The notes under the pieces are model-generated. The model saw only the letters and a list, made by a program, of their open reading frames with translations, did no database searches and was not told where the DNA came from. A stretch of DNA of 64,000 nt. Source: Meira nashicola (lineage: Eukaryota; Basidiomycota; Exobasidiomycetes; Exobasidiales; Brachybasidiaceae). The position numbers were made by a program, and so were the translations under genes. Shown one piece after another: positions 19,772 to 30,900 of this stretch (position 1 is the stretch's first letter; each line of letters opens with the position of its first letter). Location of the stretch: the NCBI GenBank assembly GCA_001600355.1, contig BCJU01000002.1, positions 930,001 to 994,000 of the forward strand. Reading direction: 5' to 3'.

Positions 19772-22183
19772 TCAGGAGCGTACGCCGCTTGATCTCCGAG
19801 TGTTGCGACGAGTTGAACGAGTGGTAGTAGCTGGTGACACTTTTGGTACGCTCTTTGTCTGCTTAGTTGGCGTTCGTGTCTTTTTCCTTTGACTTTCTTC
19901 TTCTTCTTCTTCCTCATCATCCTTTTTTTCCCGCACGTCCCATTGACGCTTACCGCTTATGGTCTTTGAAGGATTTGAATCATCTTCCTCAGCAATCTCC
20001 AATGAAGCATTAGCCAAATTTCGAGCTCGAAGTAGGTATTCACCTTGCTCCCAAGCTCTGTCTAATTCGGACAAACAAACGCTTTCGGGTGGACCAAAAG
20101 CCATAGGAATTTGACTGAATCCGTTTTCTCCATCTTCATCATCTTCATCAACATCAGAAGAGCTTGCCGAGTCAAAACGAGTAGATTTGCGCAACTTTGA
20201 CTTTTCGCTGCGAGCGCCGTCAGCATATGAAGGTGGCAGAACGAGAGGAGCTGGCTCACTTTTAACCAATTGAACATTTGAAAGTAGTGGGCTAATGAAA
20301 GCACTAGCAGGATTGGGACTCGAGAGCATTTGACGTTGTACGTCCATAGAGTTAGCGGGTCCGAGTAATTCTGATGCCACACCTCCAACATCAGCTTCAT
20401 CGTGTGAAGGATGATCGTCTACTTCTTCCTCTTTTACAGCACTGTCAGTGACCAAAAGATTCTCTTTGGCGCTTGCATCTTCATCGTTTGGATTTGTCAT
20501 TTCATCATATGGCAACGAAAGAGTCAAAGCTCCTGCATGAGTATGCGGTCGATTAGCGGACGGTTCCAAAGCATGAGCAAAGACTGCATCCCGGGTGACA
20601 GTACGACTTCTGCCTTTTGGCTCTTCCACTTCTTGACTATTACGAGTAATCGTTCTGTCTTGACTATACCTTCTCTCGTGTCCATCGCATGTCGATCGTG
20701 GACTTTGAGGGGTGGTAGCGGGTGTATCATCTATATCGCTACTGTCATGGCTTTTGAATGCGCGTGGGCTGCTCTTTGTCGATGCTGTCGTTGCTCTAGG
20801 CTCATCCTCGTCAGCATCGCTCATCGCATCAAAATTGTCATTGTTGAGCATTGCAACGTGGAAATCATCTTCCTCTTCTGCGGCACTGCTCTCCTCATCC
20901 TCAACTTTTACCGGAAGATTGTCAAGCTTGAAGCGCAAATACGGAACGTTAACACCTGTTCGATCCCATGACCATTTATGCGGATTCGATGGGGTTTGGT
21001 GATGACCATAATTGGACGGTTTGCTGCTTTGTCTGTGAAGTGTGATGCTACCTTTCAATCCTCCTCTTCGTGAAATTAGTGGGGGAGGCTCAGAGCCGGC
21101 GGCTGAACTGGCAGAATATGTTCGCATCAGATCTACTGTCATTTCTGCGCCTTCATTTCGCGTCGGTGCCTTTGGGATAGGTTTCTGTGCCATCTTTGGA
21201 TTGGATGCAGCTGAAATGCTCTCAAAGCCGCCATCTGATTCATATGCATCATCTTTGGTTGAAACATCCGCTGGCAAAGATTTGCTTGATTCAATACTGT
21301 CAGGTCCAGAAGCAGAAGTTATGCTTGGCCTGCTCAATTTTATCTTCTGAGTATGGCTACTTTCTACTTTTGTTTTCTTTTGAATCGACTTGGACTTTTG
21401 TGGTGCATTGCTGATGCGGTCGACTTCCCTTTCTTCTGGACTTGTGCTTTTTGTCGAAGTGCGACCTTTATTCTTCGATACTTGGAATGTGATTGAATCA
21501 TCGTCCAAATCATCTCCCTTTGTGATTGTTGAAGGTGGTCTAGTCATCGTGCTCGGACGACGTTTGCGCTTTCCGAGACCAGAGGAAAGCTCGCTCATAA
21601 CAGAGTCCGTGCTGCTGTCTCCGACTGCCGGAAGACCGCTAGCCAAAGCACTGATTCTGTCTGATGATGGGAGATTAGTTGACGATACGAGAGGCTTCTT
21701 TGTTCCACTACTGCGTTGAGGCGGCGGAGAAGGAGATGGCAATAATCTACTTGATGGTTTGCGAGTCCTTGTTGATTCTCGACGGCGCGGAGGTGTGGAT
21801 GATTGTGATTCGTTTGTCTGCTCAGTATTTGTCGAAATGACTTCTTGATCATTGATCTTTTGCTCTTGCTTAATGGATGCAAGATGCTCCTGTTTTACCT
21901 GCGAATCCGCGATTTCATTTGACAGATCCGCTACAGTGGCTGCAGAAGTGGAAGATCTAGTCGATCGCTTCTGTCCCTCTGTTTTGGGCGCCGAGGATGC
22001 AGATTGAACGATCTGGTTAGTCTGGTTTGGTACACGATTTGGGACTGTCTCTGAGTTCTTTAATGACTTTTCTTCATTCTCTTGTTTGATCGAACCAGAC
22101 CTTATGTTTTGCTTTTTCGCTGTTTCATTGTTCCGAAGCGATCGAGCTGCCACCTTGTGTGCAGCAGCTAGTGCAACTGCCAT
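19772..22183 (-). CDS. Hypothetical disordered nuclear-type protein
   Basis: 803 residues from the ATG at 22183 (the open frame begins at a non-ATG codon at 22207). I do not recognise it. It is Ser/Thr/Lys/Glu-rich with many basic and acidic clusters and several SP/TP and KxE-type sites, suggesting a phosphorylated nuclear protein. The only stretches that look folded or conserved are near the middle (HKWSWDRTGVNVPYLRFKLD, about 410-430), a second around RDAVFAHALEPSANRP, and a third near residue 690 (ESVCLSELDRAWEQGEYLLR). The C-terminus is strongly basic (TTRSTRRNTRRSSGVRS). Codon use matches neighbours and the frame is uninterrupted over 2.4 kb, so it is very likely a real gene. Confidence 0.75.
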   Translation of the reverse strand: MAVALAAAHKVAARSLRNNETAKKQNIRSGSIKQENEEKSLKNSETVPNRVPNQTNQIVQSASSAPKTEGQKRSTRSSTSAATVADLSNEIADSQVKQEHLASIKQEQKINDQEVISTNTEQTNESQSSTPPRRRESTRTRKPSSRLLPSPSPPPQRSSGTKKPLVSSTNLPSSDRISALASGLPAVGDSSTDSVMSELSSGLGKRKRRPSTMTRPPSTITKGDDLDDDSITFQVSKNKGRTSTKSTSPEEREVDRISNAPQKSKSIQKKTKVESSHTQKIKLSRPSITSASGPDSIESSKSLPADVSTKDDAYESDGGFESISAASNPKMAQKPIPKAPTRNEGAEMTVDLMRTYSASSAAGSEPPPLISRRGGLKGSITLHRQSSKPSNYGHHQTPSNPHKWSWDRTGVNVPYLRFKLDNLPVKVEDEESSAAEEEDDFHVAMLNNDNFDAMSDADEDEPRATTASTKSSPRAFKSHDSSDIDDTPATTPQSPRSTCDGHERRYSQDRTITRNSQEVEEPKGRSRTVTRDAVFAHALEPSANRPHTHAGALTLSLPYDEMTNPNDEDASAKENLLVTDSAVKEEEVDDHPSHDEADVGGVASELLGPANSMDVQRQMLSSPNPASAFISPLLSNVQLVKSEPAPLVLPPSYADGARSEKSKLRKSTRFDSASSSDVDEDDEDGENGFSQIPMAFGPPESVCLSELDRAWEQGEYLLRARNLANASLEIAEEDDSNPSKTISGKRQWDVREKKDDEEEEEEESQRKKTRTPTKQTKSVPKVSPATTTRSTRRNTRRSSGVRS

Positions 22184-24204
22184 GCTGTGCTTCCGGCGTA
22201 AAATCAAATAAGATCAGGAGAGAGACGTTAGATGTGATGATCTATTGTTTCTTCCTATTTTTTGTGACCGAGGTAAAGAGGTACTACTTCCAAAATATGC
22301 GTGGCAAAAAAAGAAATCTTCTCTGTCGAAAGGAGTTTGAGAGGTATGTGGAAATGAAAATCTTGCGGAAAATAGATATTGGGAAGGCACAGACCTCCTA
22401 AATATCAGTACGTATTTAAAGTGTTGACAGTTACAGTCCCTCGTTTTTACTTGGAGAAAATTGAGCTGGCGAACGGTTTGCGAAGCTCCTAAATCAGAAG
22501 CTATGCTTGCTGAACGTATATTGCCTCTCTATCATTCCTCGTATCCAACTATACACAAGTCACAACACTAATCAACAGGCCTAAACGCTGATGAAACGTT
22601 GATGACACTGTTTAAAGAGCTAGTGATTTGATAGTATAAGGATGAAAATGAATGACGTGCAAGCGAATAATTTGAAGCGACCAATGCGAATGTGGCGTAC
22701 TACTTCTTCGGAACGACACTAACCAAGCGGTGCCTCAACTTTTGCTTCGATGATGAAATAGCGATGACTGAGACTGTTCCGGTGACAAATTACTACGATT
22801 ATGTCAGGAACGAAGGGAGCTTTCGAGCGTTGAAAGATTAAGCGAAGAAGTTTGAGAAATAAATATGTCAACAAAAGGGATCGCAAGTACGAGTTTCAAT
22901 GTCGATCCCTATTTGCGAGACGAGAAGTGAAGTTGGAAGATGACTTCGAGTGGCGTATATGTAGTTCTGTCTCTGAATTCAATGAAGAATTAGAGCAAGT
23001 ATCGTGAAAGTTGGTCGTGAAAGAGTGATGAAAGGAATGGGTGAGGATGAATAAATATATCGCTGAGTAAAGAAGTTGATGACCAAGTAGACTCTAAGGC
23101 AAGCAGATATATTCCTGGAAGTGTGTGCTCGGTACTTTTTACATTGCATAGCATAGTGTCGAAGTGCCTCGAGCTGAAAACGGCAAACAAGGTTGATGCT
23201 AAGTTCGGACGTGCACAATGGCTACATTTTAAAATGAAAGCTGGAAACATTTTTTTTTCTCGACCTGCCACGCTATGCACGGAGAAGAAGAGAGGATTTT
23301 ACCTGCATTGACTGACGCTTCGCTAAAAGGCTGCATAAAATGACTTGGTGAAAAATTTATGAAGAAAAAGGGTAATTTGGAAGGCGCGCGCGCGACAGCA
23401 TAATAATAACCCTTGATGCGTACATACTCTACATACAAATATTTTTAAACGGCATTGGACTCCGGCCAAAAGTGACATAAGTTACATGTGCGCCGCACTT
23501 TTTTAGCTTGCAGTTACGAGATTCAGCTTCTTCCGATCACGAATGCCTGTGTAATTTCAAGACTTGCAAATGAGAGCGTCATAGAACAAGATACAGCTCC
23601 CGTTCTTCTTTTTTTTTGTAATATGATATATGTATACCTTGCCTAAGCGGGAAGAGACAAATATCTCAATGTACATATGTAAATTTAGTTCTTTCATTGC
23701 ACCCGATTCATATACATATGTATGTACTATGAAGCCACGTTGAGAGGAAGATCTTCTCAATAGATGATCATGACTTCAATAACGCCTATCCATATGTACA
23801 AAAGTAGACTAGGCTCCACCTATTTTCGTAACACAATCCAGCGCCGCACTTCAAGGCGCACGACATCCAAGTCACTGAGTCTCATGCTTTGCCGCATATG
23901 TACATCAGTTGGCACTAGAGGTGAGGGATTTATTTTAGGCATTTACTCCTTAGTATTGCAGAGCAGCATTTTAGGCACACACGCTTAATTCTTACTTTTT
24001 TCTGCCAATCCCGTCCACACACACACACTAGGCTACTTGTGCGAATAGCAACGTGACAAAAAGAGAGAATGCACTTACATAATCAGAGAAGCAATGAAAA
24101 AGTAGACTCCATTCTTGACTCGATAGATAAAAAAAGAAAAAAAGGCACACTAATGTATGCAAACACTTCTTCTCGTGATTGTTACGATAAAAAGGTATTT
24201 CAAC
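22184..24204. promoter_or_regulatory. 2.0 kb divergent intergenic region
   Basis: No open frame here gives a recognisable product and no tRNA-like box pair was found. Features seen are an ATACATATGTAT palindrome (23712-23723), other TACATAC words at about 23400-23440, a (CG)n-like GGCGCGCGCGCGAC at about 23382, and a (CA)n tract near 24016. It probably holds the promoters of the hypothetical gene and of ILV6. Confidence 0.5.
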
Positions 24205-25356
24205 ATGTTCTCACGTTTGATCGTAGGTGGGATCGCTTCTTCAGCAGCAAGAAGGACGATATGTTGTCCATCAAATACTATTTTACCGAGCATCAGACAA
24301 TTCTCGATTTATAGCCGATTGATGGAACCGCAAAAAGGTAACAATAACAATTCTACTTCTTCTTCTTCAGAAGATGATTCTATAGATCCGGAACAAAGCA
24401 GTTCATCTGCAATGGATTATAAATTAGCACATCGTTTACGTAAACTTCCGCCTTTGCCTTCGCTTGAACCTCCAACTATGGACGCTTCAGAAGCAGTTAG
24501 CAATATTTTATACAATACACCCGCACCATCTAAAGAACCTATCAAGCGTCATATCTTAAACACTTTAGTACAAAATGAACCTGGTGTTTTATCACGTATC
24601 TCTGGTACTTTAGCAGCAAGAGGTTTTAATATTGATAGTTTAGTCGTTTGTGCAACTGAAATTCGTGATCTTTCAAGAATGTGTATCGTTTTACGTGGTC
24701 AAGATGGTGTTGTTGAACAAGCTCGTCGTCAATTGGAAGATTTAGTTCCTGTTTGGGCTGTTTTGGATTATACACAAACACAAGTGATCGAAAGAGAATT
24801 AATGTTGGTAAAAGTTTCAATTTTAGGACCGGAATATTTCGAAGAAAGTCAATATGGTTTAGGCGGTCAACATGCCGCTCCAAACGTTAATTCTGCTGCT
24901 CAACAACATCAACACGTTCCACCAGAATTATTAGCCGAAAGGAGACAATCTGCAAATGATACTTCTAGACAATCTCCTATCCCTCAAGATCCACAAACTG
25001 ATGCTGCTTATGCTGTAGGCGCTCAAGCTACTGCTCATCATCAACCATCTCCTCTAACACCCACTGAAGCTTTACGTGTTAAATCTGATAACATGAGAAC
25101 GATCATTCAACTTGCTCAACAATTCCATGGTCGCGTTGTAGATGTGAGCACCGCAAGTGTGATTGTTGAAATTAGTGCAAAGAGTAGCAGATGTGATGCA
25201 TTTTTGAAACTCGTTCGTCCATTTGGTGTTTTGGAATGTGCAAGAAGTGGAACAATGGTTTTGCCAAGATCTCCAATCACATCTTCTTGGACAGGTAACG
25301 AATTTACGGAAGAAGAAATGGAAGAGGTTGATGCAGGCTTGCTACCTCCAGGATAG
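24205..25356 (+). CDS. ILV6: Acetolactate synthase regulatory (small) subunit, mitochondrial
   Basis: Regulatory partner of acetolactate synthase in valine, leucine and isoleucine synthesis; it confers valine feedback inhibition. 383 residues from the ATG at 24205, whose N-terminus MFSRLIVGGIASSAARR is a typical mitochondrial presequence. The ACT domain reads HILNTLVQNEPGVLSRISG...GFNIDSLVV (about 112-145). The ALS C-terminal domain starts near MRTIIQLAQQFHGRVVDVS. Between them is a Gln/Ala/Pro-rich insert of about 70 residues, as in other fungal Ilv6 proteins. An in-frame ATG at 24157 would add 16 hydrophobic residues (MQTLLLVIVTIKRYFN) and cannot be ruled out. Convergent with MED1, 168 bp between stops. 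Confidence 0.95.
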   Translation: MFSRLIVGGIASSAARRTICCPSNTILPSIRQFSIYSRLMEPQKGNNNNSTSSSSEDDSIDPEQSSSSAMDYKLAHRLRKLPPLPSLEPPTMDASEAVSNILYNTPAPSKEPIKRHILNTLVQNEPGVLSRISGTLAARGFNIDSLVVCATEIRDLSRMCIVLRGQDGVVEQARRQLEDLVPVWAVLDYTQTQVIERELMLVKVSILGPEYFEESQYGLGGQHAAPNVNSAAQQHQHVPPELLAERRQSANDTSRQSPIPQDPQTDAAYAVGAQATAHHQPSPLTPTEALRVKSDNMRTIIQLAQQFHGRVVDVSTASVIVEISAKSSRCDAFLKLVRPFGVLECARSGTMVLPRSPITSSWTGNEFTEEEMEEVDAGLLPPG

Positions 25357-25524
25357 GTTGTGTGGACATTTCCCCAAAAGCTCACTTTCGCATTGTCACC
25401 TAAAAAAATAACGAATGTATCCTTTACTGGATGTATAATTAATTGATTGATTTATGTTTTGTCATTTTTAATACAATTACGTGGATATAAATACACATCA
25501 TAAGAACATAGAGAAGTTTGAAAT

Positions 25525-27624
25525 CTATACGTCTTCGTTTCGAGGTCGATTGGTAGGTCGAAGAGAGTCAGGGTTGTCTTCTGAAAGGCCAGCTTCACTC
25601 GATCGTCTCTTTAATCTCTTGATTGCAGGTGTTGATCCTTCAATAGCACCTTCAGCTACCCATTTATGTAGACCGTCAATAACACCAAGGAGCCCACCAT
25701 TGGGTTGTTTGAGAAGAGATGCGATGTGAGTTGAATCTTTCTGCGTCAAGGTTTGAATTTCGTGCCCATCACCATCTTTGACGCCACCTTCTAAGACCCA
25801 TTCTCTCTCTTGCTTCTGAAGATTTACTGACAGGGTCTTACCCGTCTCATTCTCTGGATCAAAGCGCATCCGAATGACTGGCTTATCAAGCTCCGATCGA
25901 TTGACAGAAACTTTTACAGGATGTGTGGTTGAGTCTTCATCACTTTGAGCGGATTCGGCATGGACAGAAGACAGAATCTCGTTGAGATCGACTTGCTCTT
26001 GCAAGATTGGTAGGATTGCAAGTAGTTGTTTGAGAGATGCAATAGGGATGCAATTAACATAAACAGCTTCCTCCTCCTCCTCATCTATCTTGATTCGACT
26101 ACTTTTCTTTTGTGCAACATTAAAAAGGCCGATTTTTTGGATAAGGGGACCATCTTGCAAATTAGTGTTGCTCTTTGCATGACCTTCGTTTGGTTGAAGA
26201 CCGATGATTTTTGATATCTGCCGAACATCTCGCAATTGCATAGCCAGAGCTGGCTCCAAACGGATTAGAAATTTCATAGATGAGCCTTCTTTCGTTGACT
26301 GTAGTTTGGGTAGATTCATTTCGTCATTGTCTGCTTGAGTATCAGGGGTAATTATCGAATGACCAATATCCAATCTCAGCATGTATATTTCTTTTTGAAA
26401 GTCTATCATGTCTGCTTTTGATCTTGATAGAGTATTTCCATGTAGAAGGATCGTAGCATATGGATAGGTTTCATGTTGCTGGCAGATTAGATTATCGTTG
26501 GAATTTGGAGAAAGTTGTAATAATCTTACCAGCTTTTCTGTTCCAACATCTTCCATCAAAGCAAATAAGTCGGGATAGCCAGGTACGCAAACCGTCTCAC
26601 TCAAATCATCAAGTCGTTTCAAGATTCCAACATTAGCCTGTAATCGACGAAGGTGTTGTGCGGCATCTTTCCTGCGTTCACCTTTTGCACCTCCAAAGAT
26701 GGCAGATGCGATCGCTTGTACGTCCTTCCCTAGTAATTCTGCCAATTTTGCATTACGAAACCTATTCAAATCATTTCCATTCGAGCTATCAGTTGCATAA
26801 GATATTCTTACTTTTGATTTTGGCAGCCAAATTTGATCATCTAATTCTAAAGTCAAATCAACATCAATGACTAGAATACGCGCTGCAAATGTGATTGTGT
26901 ACTCTTTCGCACGCTTTTGTTGTTCAGTTCCCGTCGTCGTTGAAGATGAGTCGTGTTGATCTGCGAATGATTCAAGCTGCATCTCCTTTGCGATCGCTTG
27001 GAAAGCATGTACTGCATCATCTAATCCTTTTGATGCAGTTTCCAAATTTGTTGTTGGCCATTCTTTAGCCACGTCATCTTCTAAGGAAAGAGCACAGATC
27101 ATTAATGCCTCTAATGAAGCACTGCTTTGTATCTCTTTGGCTCCTATTATCCCATCAATGTCATCACGTATCCTAGACACAGCCAAAGAATGATTACTCT
27201 GCTCTCGTAACAGACTTACAAGTAGCGATTTCCTTTCGTTTAACTTTTTAAGTGTTTCTGCGTCCCCTCCTTCCTCTCCACCTACCGCAATTGAAAAATC
27301 TTCTGCACCATTTGAAGGGTAAGAGCTCGCTGGATCAGACGAATATTCCTTGCTCGCATCGGATAGAAAAGACTTTGTTCCTTTTTGAATATCTACGATA
27401 GCCGATTGTATAGATGATCGGTTAATCGTTTGATTTCTATTTCTTGCTTCTTTATCGTAGAAGGGATGTATAACGGTTGAAGGTCCTGCTGCTGCTGCGT
27501 CTTCTCCTATCAAGGGATCGGCAGGTCGAGCAAGTCCAGCTAGCCTTCTGCGTATTTCCAATAATCTTGCTTCGATTGTTCGAGGAAGCTCATGACTTTT
27601 TGATTGGGATGAATCGATTGTCAT
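25525..27624 (-). CDS. MED1: Probable Mediator complex subunit MED1
   Basis: 699 residues from the ATG at 27624 (upstream frame begins at a TTG at 27663). The layout and wording fit fungal Mediator subunit 1: an N-terminal helix ARLLEIRRRLAGLARP, a Ser-rich linker, a helical segment (LNERKSLLVSLLREQSN), then the family core ITFAARILVIDVDLTLEL followed by KVRISYATD. After that comes ELLGKDVQAIASAIF and a region with KLVRLLQLSPN. Human and yeast MED1 sit in the middle module and relay activator signals to RNA polymerase II. Sequence conservation of MED1 is low, so the identification rests on this core and overall length. The acidic run EEEEEAVYV near residue 520 and basic C-terminus (RLKRRSS) are extra. 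Divergent from the helicase gene across 299 bp. Confidence 0.58.
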   Translation of the reverse strand: MTIDSSQSKSHELPRTIEARLLEIRRRLAGLARPADPLIGEDAAAAGPSTVIHPFYDKEARNRNQTINRSSIQSAIVDIQKGTKSFLSDASKEYSSDPASSYPSNGAEDFSIAVGGEEGGDAETLKKLNERKSLLVSLLREQSNHSLAVSRIRDDIDGIIGAKEIQSSASLEALMICALSLEDDVAKEWPTTNLETASKGLDDAVHAFQAIAKEMQLESFADQHDSSSTTTGTEQQKRAKEYTITFAARILVIDVDLTLELDDQIWLPKSKVRISYATDSSNGNDLNRFRNAKLAELLGKDVQAIASAIFGGAKGERRKDAAQHLRRLQANVGILKRLDDLSETVCVPGYPDLFALMEDVGTEKLVRLLQLSPNSNDNLICQQHETYPYATILLHGNTLSRSKADMIDFQKEIYMLRLDIGHSIITPDTQADNDEMNLPKLQSTKEGSSMKFLIRLEPALAMQLRDVRQISKIIGLQPNEGHAKSNTNLQDGPLIQKIGLFNVAQKKSSRIKIDEEEEEAVYVNCIPIASLKQLLAILPILQEQVDLNEILSSVHAESAQSDEDSTTHPVKVSVNRSELDKPVIRMRFDPENETGKTLSVNLQKQEREWVLEGGVKDGDGHEIQTLTQKDSTHIASLLKQPNGGLLGVIDGLHKWVAEGAIEGSTPAIKRLKRRSSEAGLSEDNPDSLRPTNRPRNEDV

Positions 27625-27923
27625 CCTGATTGATGGTTGTATGCAGTGTGTCCAATCAATCAAAAAATAATACTTTTAAGATCTTCTCGAATTGCTCGGG
27701 CCACTTTTGCTGTATTAGCGCGGAGTAGGGGTTCAACAAAAAAAAAGCTCAGCGCCGCCGGCTTTCCTCTTACAAAAAAAACGAGGCCAGAGCTTTTTTT
27801 TTTGGATTGATGCAGGGTAAGAATATTCTAGTCTAACTTTTCCAGAATGTGAATTTTTGTATAATCTTCACCTTTCATCAACCATTATAACTATCCTATT
27901 GGCAGAAAATTGTCGGAATAAAC
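27625..27923. promoter_or_regulatory. MED1/helicase divergent promoter
   Basis: 299 bp between divergent start codons, with poly(A/T) runs flanking a GC-rich CAGCGCCGCCGGC core at about 27751-27763. Confidence 0.5.
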
Positions 27924-30900
27924 ATGTCCGATCAGAATGGATCATGGAGGAAAGGGGGAGGAACGAATGGTGGTGGACAAGGGAGTGGTAAAGGATCAGG
28001 ATCAAGAGGTAAATCAAGTCGTGGAAGAGCAGTGAATGGCAAGGGAAGATCAACACAATCGCAAGGCGTCAATTCTATCCCAAAACAGACCATCGCTTCA
28101 TCTTCATCAAAGGTATTACCTAATCTGCCACCGCCTATGCACACTCACACTTTCTTTCGAGATGAATATCATGACGTCTTTACAGGTGGCAAGATCAAAC
28201 AAGAAAAATTAGTAAATGCAAAGAATCCTTTGCAAACGTATGTAAATGCTCGAACAGGTAAAGCACCAACTTATGAAACTCAAGAAGGTTTCGTAGGTGG
28301 TGGACGTGAAAGTTCGATTCGTGTGACCGTGATGGCAGATGAAATGCATAACATCATCGGATATGGGGATGCCAAATCACAAAAAGAAGCAGAGAAATTA
28401 GCAGCATTACATGCTATCTTACAATTAGTCAGATCAGATCTTTATTTCCAGAAAGTTAATGCTGCAACAAAAGCTGCTGTAAAGGAAGCAAATAAGAAAG
28501 AAGCAACAATAAATGGTCAATCAAACGGTGGTCCTGCAGGTCAACTTCAAGATGGAACAAAATATACAGTCGAAAATGCAAGACAATTTATTGATTTTTA
28601 TTGTACACAATTTCACTTTGGAAGACCAGAAATTACCTTACAACGAGCCAAAAAAGGTTCTGCTGACGGTAAAAAAATGATACAAAAAGACTGGAAAGCA
28701 AGCATGATCGTTGGCGAAACAGTGCTTGCAGAGGTGATTGCTTCGACAAAGAAATCAGCAATGACAAAGGTCTACCTTGATGCGGTCTCCTTTGTAGTCA
28801 GTCACGATCTGAGTATATGGAACACATTCACTGCGCAACAACAAAAGCCAAGTGCTAGTAATCTAACCATGGGCAATGTACCTCACGTCATTTTCAACAT
28901 GTCGGAAGAATTGGATGATGAGGTACGCAACACGTACGAGTTTACACGAGAAAGTCTCTTATTTGCCAATAGGCCCCGTCCAGCAGGATTTCTTCAAGCA
29001 GGCGAAGCAGCTGATCCTACACCAAAGAGTAAACAACGTTCTCGAGATGAACGCAACAAAGTTGTCAAAGTGTCTGAAAAAGCACTGGAAGAGAAATCGG
29101 CAAAATTATTACGTGATCTAGAAGATTATCAAGTGAACGAAAAGATGAGCAAAATGCGTTCTCAAAGAAATAGTTTACCGGTTTATCAAAAAGCAACTGA
29201 TGTGCTGGTTAAAATCGAGTTGAATCAAATCACAATCGTTATGGCAGCTACTGGTTCAGGTAAAACTACTCAGATTCCACAAATTTTATTCGATGATTAT
29301 ATTATGCAAAATCAAGGAGCTAATTGCAACATCATCTGCACGCAACCACGTCGAATTGCCGCAATCAGTGTAGCGGAACGTGTGGCCAAAGAACGTGGTG
29401 AAAGTATTGGATCAACGGTTGGTTATCAAGTTCGTTTCGAGAATAAAGCACCTCAGCCAAACGGTTCAGTGACTTTTTGCACAACTGGAGTCTTTTTAAG
29501 ACGTTTGCAATCCGCTCTTGGTGATGAAGAATCTTCTAATACGTTTTTGGACAGTCTTACTCATATCATTTTGGATGAAGTGCATGAGAGAGATTTAGAA
29601 ACGGATCTCTTACTTGTCGTTCTTAAACGTTTGTTAGCAGAACGCAAGCGTATGAATAAGAAAGAGATCAAATTGGTGCTCATGAGCGCAACAATTGATC
29701 CAAAGATGTTCTGTGAATACTTTGCTGACTCTCTAACAGGCATTCCCGCTCCAGTAGTAGAAGTGTCTGGTAGAAGTTTCCCAGTTGAACGTCATTATCT
29801 TGAAGAGACATACCATGAACTAGACAGTTTACGTTTACCTCCTCGAGCTGGGGGCTGGGTATGGGCGGAGAAGAATGTGCGGGAATATCTAGATCGAGAA
29901 CTTTCGCCGAATGCGGGAATGGATACGGCTTTGCTCAAGAATGAAAATGGAGAAAATAAAGATTTCGTTGATGATTTGGAGATTCCGTACCCTTTGGTTG
30001 CTTTAATGATCGCAGACGTTTTGGCAAGATCAGATGATGGACATGTGCTTTGCTTCTTGCCCGGTTGGGATGAAATTAAAAATGTGCATGCCATCTTGGA
30101 AGATACGAATGGACATCCGCTCATGGAAATTGATTTCAATAATCGGGACAGATATGAAATTCACATCTTGCATTCCAGTATTCCAGTTGCTGATCAACAA
30201 GCGATTTTTGAACCTGTTCGAAAGGAAGGCATTCGACGTATCATTTTATCGACAAATATTGCCGAAACATCAGTAACAATTCCAGATGTGGTGTATGTGA
30301 TCGATACTGGTAGGGTAAAGGAGTCTCGTTATGATCCTGAACGTCATTTGAGCAGCCTGGTTAGTGCATGGGTTGGAACGTCAAACATCAATCAACGTGC
30401 AGGTCGTGCAGGACGTCATCGACCAGGTGAAGCATATGCAATCTTTTCAAAAGCAAGATACGATCGTCTTAACGTAAGTTCAACAGTTGAGATGAAACGT
30501 GTTGATTTGAGTAATGTTGTGATGCATATCAAAGCACTCGATATTCCTGGAATGGATGTTGAAGATGTTTTGAATGCTGCTATCGAACCACCTGCTTCTG
30601 AGCGTGTAACTGCAGCGATGGATAAGCTGGTCTTGGTGGGTGCATTGGATGCTAATCGTGATCTGACATCATTAGGCCGAGTCTTATTACAATTACCCGT
30701 TGATGCTCCAATCGGAAAGATGTGCCTTTATGGTGCATTTTTCAGATGTTTAGATCCAGCTCTTACATTAGCTGCAGTTTTGACTAATAGAGATCCTTGG
30801 ATGGCTCCTTTACCGTTAAAAGACGAAGCTGGTGCAATCAAAAATAGTTGGAGTTTAGCACATTTCCGTTCAGATCCTTTGGTAACTTTGCGTGCTTATA

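Noticed and set aside
22184..24204. Several 60-96 codon open frames between the hypothetical gene and ILV6
   Set aside because: They overlap one another on both strands, have no motifs and random-looking composition.
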